NCBI GenBank assembly: GCA_964507405.1
Contig: CAZDPJ010000007.1
Span: 1 to 64,000, forward strand
Reading direction: 5' to 3'
DNA: 64,000 nt
Source of the DNA: UMGS75 sp964507405
Lineage (GTDB): Bacteria; Bacillota_I; Bacilli_A; ML615J-28; CAG-313
The translations under genes were made by a program, and so were the position numbers. How positions within the stretch are numbered: the first letter of the stretch is position 1; every line of letters begins with the position of its first letter. Shown here in pieces: positions 57,814-64,000 of the stretch. The notes under the pieces are model-generated. The model was not told the origin of the DNA. It ran no database searches and saw nothing but the letters and a program-made list of their open reading frames with translations.

Positions 57814-58252
57814 GTTCTTCTTTTTCTCCTTCTTCACCAAGTAATAAGGCACCAGCTGCACGCCATGAAAGGGTAGCACATTTTACACGAGGTGGAAAAT
57901 TATGAATGTTTATATATACGATAGCTTCTTCTAAACGTTCTTCATCTTCAGGCATATTGCCCTTAATTAATTCATAGAAATCATTAATTATACTTTCTGC
58001 TTCTTTTACTGTTTTTCCTTTTAGGACTTCACTCATTACTGAAGCTGATGAACAACATATAGCACAACCCGTACCATCATGTCTAACATCTTTAATGATT
58101 CCATCTTTAATATCTAATTGAATAGTTACATCATCTCCACAAGATGGATTCTTTAGTCTTAAAGTTTTATACCCAGGAATAAGTCCTTTATTACGTGGAA
58201 ATTTACGATGTTCACTAATAATTTGACCATATAAAGTTGACAAATTATTCAT
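57806..58252 (-). CDS. sufU: SufU-type sulfur-transfer protein
   Basis: 148 residues. Zinc-dependent partner that accepts sulfur from SufS. Its three ligand cysteines are in NPSCGD, GTGCAICCSSAS and VKCATLSW, with the Asp of the first motif also conserved. The ATG at 58252 has AAGGAG 8 bases upstream; that site lies at the end of sufS, whose stop is 2 bases before. Overlaps sufB by 8 bases. Confidence 0.94.
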   Translation of the reverse strand: MNNLSTLYGQIISEHRKFPRNKGLIPGYKTLRLKNPSCGDDVTIQLDIKDGIIKDVRHDGTGCAICCSSASVMSEVLKGKTVKEAESIINDFYELIKGNMPEDEERLEEAIVYINIHNFPPRVKCATLSWRAAGALLLGEEGEKEEHE

Positions 58253-58254
58253 TA

Positions 58255-59454
58255 TTACCACTCCTTAAAATATTCAGCCGCACCTTTTACGGCTTCAACA
58301 AATTTACAAGCATCTTCAAAATCATTATATAGATAGAAACAAACTCTAAGAGTTCCCACACATTCCAACCATTTAGTAATTAACTGAGCACAATGATGAC
58401 CAGCTCTTAAAGCAACATGTGCTTGATCAAAAAAAGTTGCGGCATCATGAGGATGAACATTCTTAATATTGAATGCAATAGTACCAGTTTCTACAGTTGG
58501 ATTATAAACTATTACATTTTCTATTTTCATCATTTCATCTATAACATATTTAGTTAATGCTTTTTCATTTTCTTGGATTTTGTCATATCCAAAGTTCTCA
58601 ATATATTTTATAGCTTCTTTAAAAGCAATTGCTTCAGCAATAGGCGGAGTACCAGTTTCAAACTTATATGGAGCATCTTTATAATGAGATTCATATAAAT
58701 CAACATTATCATTCATATCTCCACCAAATTCAATTGGTTCCATTTTTTGTAATAAATTATATTTACCATATACGATACCAAAACCTGTCGGGCCAAGCAT
58801 CTTATGTGCAGAAAATGCTAAGAAATCAACATCTAAATCTTTTACGTCAATAGCCATATGAGGAACGGCTTGAGCAGCATCTAAGACAACTACCGCTCCA
58901 ACACTATGAGCTAAACGAATAATTTCTTTTATAGGGGTAATATAACCCATAACATTTGAAACATAGGTTATCGCAACAACCTTAGTTTTATTAGATAAAA
59001 CTTTCTTAAAACTTTCAATAGTTATTCTACCAGTACTATCTAATTCAATAAATTTAAGTACTGCTTTTTTTCTTTTCGCAACATTCTGCCATGGAATAAC
59101 ATTACTATGGTGTTCAAGTTCACTAGTTATAATTTCATCACCTTCATTAATGTTATCTAATCCATAACTTGAAGCAATTAAATTAAGTCCATTACTTGCG
59201 CCTTTAGTAAATACGATTTCTTCTGGTTTAGCATTTAAAAAAGAAGCAGTTATATTTCTAGTTTCTTCATATTCAACCGTAGCATGATAACTTAAATCAT
59301 ATACACCACGATTAACATTAACCCCATATTTTTCATAATATTCATCTATTTTATCAATTACAGATTTTGGTTTTAAAGATGTAGCACATGAATCTAAATA
59401 TATTAAAGATGGATTATTCACAAGTACTGGAAAATCTTTCTTTACATTATTCAT
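58255..59454 (-). CDS. sufS: Cysteine desulfurase SufS
   Basis: 399 residues; PLP enzyme that removes sulfur from cysteine for Fe-S cluster assembly. Markers are LDSCATSLKP at the start, the EHHSNVIPW block, the PLP lysine in AFSAHKMLGPTG, and RAGHHCAQ with the persulfide cysteine. Slightly shorter than the common ~406 residues. AAAGGAGA precedes the ATG. 18 bp separate it from sufD. Confidence 0.96.
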   Translation of the reverse strand: MNNVKKDFPVLVNNPSLIYLDSCATSLKPKSVIDKIDEYYEKYGVNVNRGVYDLSYHATVEYEETRNITASFLNAKPEEIVFTKGASNGLNLIASSYGLDNINEGDEIITSELEHHSNVIPWQNVAKRKKAVLKFIELDSTGRITIESFKKVLSNKTKVVAITYVSNVMGYITPIKEIIRLAHSVGAVVVLDAAQAVPHMAIDVKDLDVDFLAFSAHKMLGPTGFGIVYGKYNLLQKMEPIEFGGDMNDNVDLYESHYKDAPYKFETGTPPIAEAIAFKEAIKYIENFGYDKIQENEKALTKYVIDEMMKIENVIVYNPTVETGTIAFNIKNVHPHDAATFFDQAHVALRAGHHCAQLITKWLECVGTLRVCFYLYNDFEDACKFVEAVKGAAEYFKEW

Positions 59455-59472
59455 ATTAACATCTCCTTTCTA

Positions 59473-60213
59473 TTAAATAACTTGTTCTAAGAACTTATTT
59501 AAAATCATTTTTTTTGTATCTTCATCATTGATTTTATCAATTAGAGGAGTAATGAATCCCATAATAATTATTTTTGATGCTTCTTCTTTATTTAATCCTC
59601 TACTCATTAAATAAAATAAATCATCAGGATTTAGTGAACCAATTGATGCGGCATGATTTGCTATTACATCATATTCATCAATATATAAATTAGGAAGGGC
59701 TTTAATCAATGATGTTTTATCTAATGTTAACCCTTTTGCTTTTTGATGAGCAACAGATTTAGCGGATGCTTTTTTAATAAATGCATTGTTGTCAAGTACA
59801 ATATGCGATTTATCTTTAGCAATAGCATATACTGATAAATCACTTGAAGTATAACTTGAGTAATGATTAATAGTAATTGAACTATTATAATTTGCATTAT
59901 TCTTACTTAGCACTACATTTAAACTTTCAAAATTAGCATTCTTATCATTTAAATTACAAAGAATATTAACACTAGCGTCATTTGATGAAGTATTAATATT
60001 ATATAATTTAAATGTTGAATTAAGAGAAAGATTAATATTCATATTAACATTAAGTATTTTATCAGTAACATTATATAAAATCATACTACCATTACTATTT
60101 TCTTCAACTGTAATATTAATATTATCAGAATCACTTAATTCATATTTAATTAAGGGTAAGTCCTCTTTGATAATATACTCTTTAGTTTGTTCTTTAGTTA
60201 ATACACTATTCAT
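59473..60213 (-). CDS. sufD: SufD-like Fe-S assembly protein, shortened
   Basis: 246 residues, against roughly 420-440 for usual SufD. The C-terminal features are present: HIVLDNNAFIKKASAKS, AHQKAKGLTLDK, DVIANHAASIGSLNPDDLFY and SRGLNKEEASKIIIMGF. The conserved His (ANHAAS) thought to hold iron is kept. The N-terminal helical domain and part of the beta-helix are missing or very divergent. It starts inside the last bases of sufC (8-base overlap), so the short form is probably the native start. It should pair with SufB as the second half of the scaffold. Confidence 0.88.
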   Translation of the reverse strand: MNSVLTKEQTKEYIIKEDLPLIKYELSDSDNINITVEENSNGSMILYNVTDKILNVNMNINLSLNSTFKLYNINTSSNDASVNILCNLNDKNANFESLNVVLSKNNANYNSSITINHYSSYTSSDLSVYAIAKDKSHIVLDNNAFIKKASAKSVAHQKAKGLTLDKTSLIKALPNLYIDEYDVIANHAASIGSLNPDDLFYLMSRGLNKEEASKIIIMGFITPLIDKINDEDTKKMILNKFLEQVI

Positions 60214-61033
60214 CTTTTTCTCCTAGTGTCTTTTTGACAGCACAAGTACCAAGAATATTAGGATTAACTCTAACTTCATCTTCAATGCCTAATTCTTCCT
60301 TAATCCAGTCATAACCTTCTTGGTCAATTTTAGAAATTAATTCTAATCCACCATCAGCAACAATTTTACCATTAATTAAAATATGAACTTTATCTATTGA
60401 TAAATAATCAAGTAATCTTTCATAGTGTGTAATTATTAAAGTACCAAATTCACTAGACTTCATGTTATTAACATTTTCACCAACAATTCTTAAAGCATCA
60501 ACATCAAGGCCAGAATCAATTTCATCAAGAATAGCAAATTTAGGTTTTAACATCTTCATTTGTAATATTTCATTACGTTTTTTTTCGCCACCAGAAAAGC
60601 CTTCATTAACATATCTTTGAGGTAGATCTTCACGCATCTTTAATTCTTTAACTGCTTTATCAAATTCTTTTATAAATTTAAATAAAGAAATTCTTTCATC
60701 TTTACCAAGACGTGCTTGCATTGCACTTTTAATAAAATCAGAATTAGTAACACCAGCTATTTCACTAGGATATTGCATTGCAAGAAATAAGCCTTTTCTA
60801 CTTCTTTCATCAACAGACATTTTTAATACATCTTCACCATCTAGTAAGATTTCACCTTCAGTAACTTCATATTTATAATGTCCCATAATAGTAGAAGCAA
60901 GAGTTGATTTACCAGTTCCATTTGGCCCCATAATAACATGGAACTCACCAGTATTCATTTCAAGGTTAACTCCTTTTAGAATTTCTTTTCCTTCGACACT
61001 TACATGTAAATTTTTAATTTGTAGTTTAGACAT
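60206..61033 (-). CDS. sufC: SufC ATPase of Fe-S assembly
   Basis: 275 residues; ABC-type ATPase driving the SufBCD scaffold. Walker A GPNGTGKST, Q-loop AMQYPSEIAGV, signature FSGGEKKRNE, Walker B FAILDEIDSGLD with the SufC-type Asp-Glu, and the switch His in ITHYERLL. The C-terminus is about 20 residues longer than usual (VNPNILGTCAVKKTLG). First gene of the operon, with AAAGGAG before the ATG and a clear promoter. Confidence 0.96.
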   Translation of the reverse strand: MSKLQIKNLHVSVEGKEILKGVNLEMNTGEFHVIMGPNGTGKSTLASTIMGHYKYEVTEGEILLDGEDVLKMSVDERSRKGLFLAMQYPSEIAGVTNSDFIKSAMQARLGKDERISLFKFIKEFDKAVKELKMREDLPQRYVNEGFSGGEKKRNEILQMKMLKPKFAILDEIDSGLDVDALRIVGENVNNMKSSEFGTLIITHYERLLDYLSIDKVHILINGKIVADGGLELISKIDQEGYDWIKEELGIEDEVRVNPNILGTCAVKKTLGEKDE

Positions 61034-61094
61034 ATTGCATATCTCCTTTTTACTTAACTTATATTGTTTTTGGTTTATACTTTTTAATCAACTT

Positions 61095-61123
61095 ATTATA
61101 TCAAATTTTCATTAAAATTGCAA
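61095..61123 (-). promoter_or_regulatory. Promoter of the suf operon
   Basis: Minus-strand -35 TTGCAA (61118-61123), 17-bp spacer ending in TTTGA, -10 TATAAT (61095-61100). No obvious regulator site beyond this; the rest of 61034-61226 appears empty. Confidence 0.75.
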
Positions 61124-61226
61124 ATGAATGATTAAATAACATTATTTGTGTAACCTATATTATAATTATTGTTAAATGAATATTTCATACATTAATTTTA
61201 ATATTAATATTATCAATATATAAAAT

Positions 61227-61258
61227 AAAACACCTAAGGATAATCCCTTAAGTGTTTT
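61227..61258 (-). terminator. Terminator after pckA
   Basis: Minus-strand stem AAAACACTTAAGG / CCTTAGGTGTTTT (one wobble) with a 5-base loop and T run, just past the pckA stop. Confidence 0.8.
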
Positions 61259-61265
61259 TAAATTC

Positions 61266-62858
61266 TTATTTAATTGGTTTAGGACCAGCATTAACAATTT
61301 CTTTAGGCATATTTGGATATTTCTTTGTGAAATTGTCAACGAACATTTGTGCAAGTTTATTTGCTTGTTCATCATATGCGGCTTTATCTTCCCACATACC
61401 ACGAGCATCTAATTTTTCACTAGGTACATTAGGGCAACTAACTGGGTAATCTACATTAAATACGTCATGATGTTTGAATTCAACGCCTTCAAATGAACCA
61501 TTTAATGCGGCTGTGACCATTGCTCTTGTATAAGCAAGTTTCATACGTTTAGCACCAGCAGCAGCACTTCCACCAGCCCATCCAGTATTAACTAGATAAA
61601 CTTGAGTTCCATATTTTTCTAATTTATCACCTAACATTTCTGCGTATACAGATGGATCCATTGGCATGAATGGTTCACCAAATAATGTAGAGAATGTAGG
61701 TTGAGGTTCTGTAACACCACGTTCAGTACCAGCAAGTTTAGAAGTAAATCCAGTAACAAAGTGATACATAGCAGCATTCTTATCTAGACGGCTGATTGGA
61801 GGAAGAACTCCAAATGCATCAGCTGTTAAGAAAATAACAACTTTAGGAACGCCACCTTTACTAGGTACTTGAGCATTATTAATATAATCAATTGGGTAAC
61901 CAACACGTGTATTTTCAGTTAAACTACCATCGTTAAAATCAAATTCACGAGTTTCTGGATCCATAATAACATTTTCAACTAATGAGCCAAATTTAATTGC
62001 ATTATAGATATCAGGTTCATTTTCTTTAGATAAGTTGATACATTTAGCATAGCATCCACCTTCGAAATTAAATACACCATCAGGACTCCATCCATGTTCA
62101 TCATCACCGATTAATTTACGAGCTGGGTCGGCAGATAATGTTGTTTTACCAGTTCCAGATAAACCAAAGAATACAGCAGTTTCACCAGTTACAGGGTCCA
62201 TATTTGCTGAACAATGCATTGGTAATACATTTTGTTTTGTCATAACATAATTCATAGTAGAGAATACACTCTTCTTAATTTCACCAGCATATTGAGAACC
62301 ACAAATAATAATCATATGTGCTTCATAGTCAATAATAATTGCAGCTTCACTATGAACGCCATCAACAACAGGGTCACATTTAAATCCAGGAACGCAAAGA
62401 ATAGTATAATCAGGTTCACCATATTCAGCTAATTCTTCAGCTGTAGGTCTGATTAATAATTGATGAATGAACATATTTTGACTAGCAAGTTCATTAACAA
62501 TTCTAAATTTCTTTGTATATTTTTTATCAGCACCTGCATAACCATCAAATACGAATACTTCTCTTCCTTGCATGTATGCAGCCATTTTGCCTTTAATAGC
62601 ATCAAATTTTTCTCTTGAGATAGGTCTATTAACTTTACCCCATGCAATTTCATCATGAACACCTTCAGTATCAACGATGAATTTATCTTGAGGTGAACGA
62701 CCAGTATATTTACCAGTAGTTACAACTAAAGCACCAGTTTGTGATAAAGTACCTTCACCACGACGTAACGCAGCTTCAGTTAATTGTGCTGGTGTTAAAT
62801 TACGATAAACAGCCTTAGGAGCAATAATTCCTAATTTTTCGATTCCATATGTTTCCAT
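61266..62858 (-). CDS. pckA: Phosphoenolpyruvate carboxykinase (ATP)
   Basis: 530 residues; interconverts oxaloacetate + ATP and PEP + CO2 + ADP. Motifs: TGRSPQDKF near the start, the kinase-1 loop GLSGTGKTTLS, kinase-2 region DPARKLIGDDEHGW, and later EFDFNDGSLTENTR. The ATG at 62858 follows AAGGAG by 8 bases; a TTG two codons upstream is rejected. Codon use looks less AT-biased than its neighbours, as expected for a highly expressed gene. In anaerobes it often runs toward oxaloacetate (inference). Aspartase elsewhere in the window makes fumarate in the same C4 pool. Confidence 0.97.
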   Translation of the reverse strand: METYGIEKLGIIAPKAVYRNLTPAQLTEAALRRGEGTLSQTGALVVTTGKYTGRSPQDKFIVDTEGVHDEIAWGKVNRPISREKFDAIKGKMAAYMQGREVFVFDGYAGADKKYTKKFRIVNELASQNMFIHQLLIRPTAEELAEYGEPDYTILCVPGFKCDPVVDGVHSEAAIIIDYEAHMIIICGSQYAGEIKKSVFSTMNYVMTKQNVLPMHCSANMDPVTGETAVFFGLSGTGKTTLSADPARKLIGDDEHGWSPDGVFNFEGGCYAKCINLSKENEPDIYNAIKFGSLVENVIMDPETREFDFNDGSLTENTRVGYPIDYINNAQVPSKGGVPKVVIFLTADAFGVLPPISRLDKNAAMYHFVTGFTSKLAGTERGVTEPQPTFSTLFGEPFMPMDPSVYAEMLGDKLEKYGTQVYLVNTGWAGGSAAAGAKRMKLAYTRAMVTAALNGSFEGVEFKHHDVFNVDYPVSCPNVPSEKLDARGMWEDKAAYDEQANKLAQMFVDNFTKKYPNMPKEIVNAGPKPIK

Positions 62859-62927
62859 TTTCAAAACTCCTTTTCTATATATATTTTTGTTACTTCTTTA
62901 TTTTATAAAGACTTCACTTCATTATTT

Positions 62928-62956
62928 ATTATAGCATATTTATTTCTTATAAGCAA
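62928..62956 (-). promoter_or_regulatory. Promoter of pckA
   Basis: Minus-strand -35 TTGCTT (62951-62956), 17-bp spacer, extended -10 TGCTATAAT with TATAAT at 62928-62933. Confidence 0.7.
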
Positions 62957-62989
62957 ATATTTTAATAAGATATTTTATTACTGATTTTA

Positions 62990-63790
62990 CTATTTAACAA
63001 GTAAATCAGGAGACAGTTTAATCCATACTGACATTAGTTCTTGTTCACGAATTACCATAATTACATCTTTACTAATTTCATAGCAATCATCTATAACAGT
63101 TACCTTTCTTTCACCAAATACTAACCATCCAGTTTTATTATCATAATATATATCTGCTCTTCTTAAAGCATGAATAACAATCTTTCTATCTATATTAAAT
63201 TCACCAAAATCAACTGTAATTTTTGCTTTAGTTGCTTGTGGAGCTTTAAGATGTTTAGGATACCACACTGAGCGTGGTAGCATTCCAGATATTCCCACAA
63301 TTTCTTTTGTTGTTTTATTTACTTCGATACCAGCAAAACTTACACTTAATGTTAATAATACATTAGCATTTTTAGGTTCACCTAAACTACAATTATTTAC
63401 ATTAAATTTTGGTTCTTCTTCATTAATAGATACATCTTTTTCAATGTTAAATTTAATATTAACATCTTTTCCAAGTTCAAATGCTTTATATGATTCATAT
63501 CTTCTAACATATTTAATTAACATTTCTGTTTCTTTTTCATAGTTATTAATTTTCTTTAAGTTTAATTTTTTTAAAACATAACTATTTAACCAACTAGAAA
63601 CTGGATATAAAATTAATATTATTAAACAAAATATAAATAAACCAATAGGAAATTTACCTTCACTTGTACAGAATAAGAATATTAAAATTCCTAGTAATAT
63701 ACAAGCAAGAAATGTATTAATGATTGGAAATACAACATTTGGTTTATTTTTTCTCTTATCATTTTCAAGTCTTGTTGTTGCATAGCTCAT
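62990..63790 (-). CDS. Hypothetical membrane protein (266 aa)
   Basis: Not recognised. Two membrane helices near residues 20-42 and 47-67 after a basic N-terminus, then a ~195-residue soluble domain with mixed alpha/beta character. Visible segments include GISGMLPRSVWYPKHL and YYDNKTGWLVFGERKV. With both helices close together and a Lys/Arg-rich start, the soluble part is predicted cytoplasmic. GGTGAA precedes the ATG, 2 bases after the stop of the next upstream gene, so the two are co-transcribed. Confidence 0.55.
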   Translation of the reverse strand: MSYATTRLENDKRKNKPNVVFPIINTFLACILLGILIFLFCTSEGKFPIGLFIFCLIILILYPVSSWLNSYVLKKLNLKKINNYEKETEMLIKYVRRYESYKAFELGKDVNIKFNIEKDVSINEEEPKFNVNNCSLGEPKNANVLLTLSVSFAGIEVNKTTKEIVGISGMLPRSVWYPKHLKAPQATKAKITVDFGEFNIDRKIVIHALRRADIYYDNKTGWLVFGERKVTVIDDCYEISKDVIMVIREQELMSVWIKLSPDLLVK

Positions 63791-63792
63791 AA

Positions 63793-64000
63793 TTATTCAC
63801 CTTTAAAATCTTTTATACTACCATATTCTTTATGAGTTACTTGTGGATCCGCACTAGCACTAAAAGTAATGATAATACATTTAACTTCTTTCCCTTCTTC
63901 ATCTTTTTTCATTGCATCCTTAAAACTAGTTGCATTATCATACCAATAATAAACATCATAAGTTAATTGTTGCAATTCTTCATTAGGTAATCCTAATATC
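63793..64000 (-). CDS. Hypothetical protein, 5' end beyond the window
   Basis: The frame is open from the window edge (starting ILGLPNEELQQLTYDV) to the stop at 63793, giving 68 codons of C-terminus. It is not recognised; it has an aromatic stretch VYYWYDN and a hydrophilic tail. It lies 2 bases upstream of the 266-residue membrane protein in the same direction, suggesting an operon. The true start is outside the sequence. Confidence 0.5.
   Translation of the reverse strand, partial: ILGLPNEELQQLTYDVYYWYDNATSFKDAMKKDEEGKEVKCIIITFSASADPQVTHKEYGSIKDFKGE

Noticed and set aside
61252..61449. Small open frames antisense to pckA, lysS, sufS and ftsH
   Set aside because: No ribosome sites, and the overlapping genes on the other strand are certain.

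Overview
The window is AT-rich DNA (roughly a quarter G+C by eye) from a low-GC Gram-positive bacterium. It encodes peptidoglycan enzymes (MurA, MurF, Ddl), two YabP/YabQ-like sporulation proteins and FtsH/TilS/RqcP. Its suf cluster is of the SufCDSUB type. TGA is used as a stop codon (for example in yabP and murF), so this is not the Mycoplasma code. Together this suggests an uncultured Bacilli-class lineage (Erysipelotrichales/RF39/RFN20-like); the placement is inference.

Region 1 (1-25.8 kb, minus strand) dominates the window. murA is followed by two adjacent CvpA-like genes. The first encodes 1,306 residues. The second is an uninterrupted 20.2-kb gene for a 6,731-residue protein. Both have four N-terminal membrane segments and then a very long repetitive helical region that the positive-inside rule places outside the cell. 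The giant's array is phase-locked at 549 bp (183 aa). It contains about 2.3 apparently identical copies and a 1,647-bp (3 x 549) higher-order repeat. This pair is the best candidate for an undescribed system.

Region 2 (25.9-41.1 kb): aspA and a DppA-type M55 peptidase on the plus strand. On the minus strand are a BspA-type leucine-rich surface protein, a DUF1700/DUF4097-like membrane protein, cysE, cysK and pnuC with a structured leader. These are followed by tRNA-Gln and tRNA-Tyr and by yabP/yabQ. Next come lysS on the plus strand, a small membrane gene interrupted by an in-frame TAG, and a zinc-ribbon/TPR-like membrane protein.

Region 3 (41.1-53 kb): a promoter region carrying a perfect 24-bp inverted repeat; a PH-like/SHOCT-like protein; hslO and an M42 peptidase; a decayed Phd/YefM antitoxin; the tilS-ftsH-rqcP-maf block; and an alpha/beta hydrolase-murF-ddl operon with a membrane-anchored MurF.

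Region 4 (53-64 kb): a small serine recombinase beside a frameshifted AlbA_2-type gene, probably remains of a mobile island; a degenerate FAD oxidoreductase; the suf operon with a shortened SufD; pckA; and two unidentified genes, the last cut by the window edge. Several promoters use TTGCAA as the -35 hexamer.
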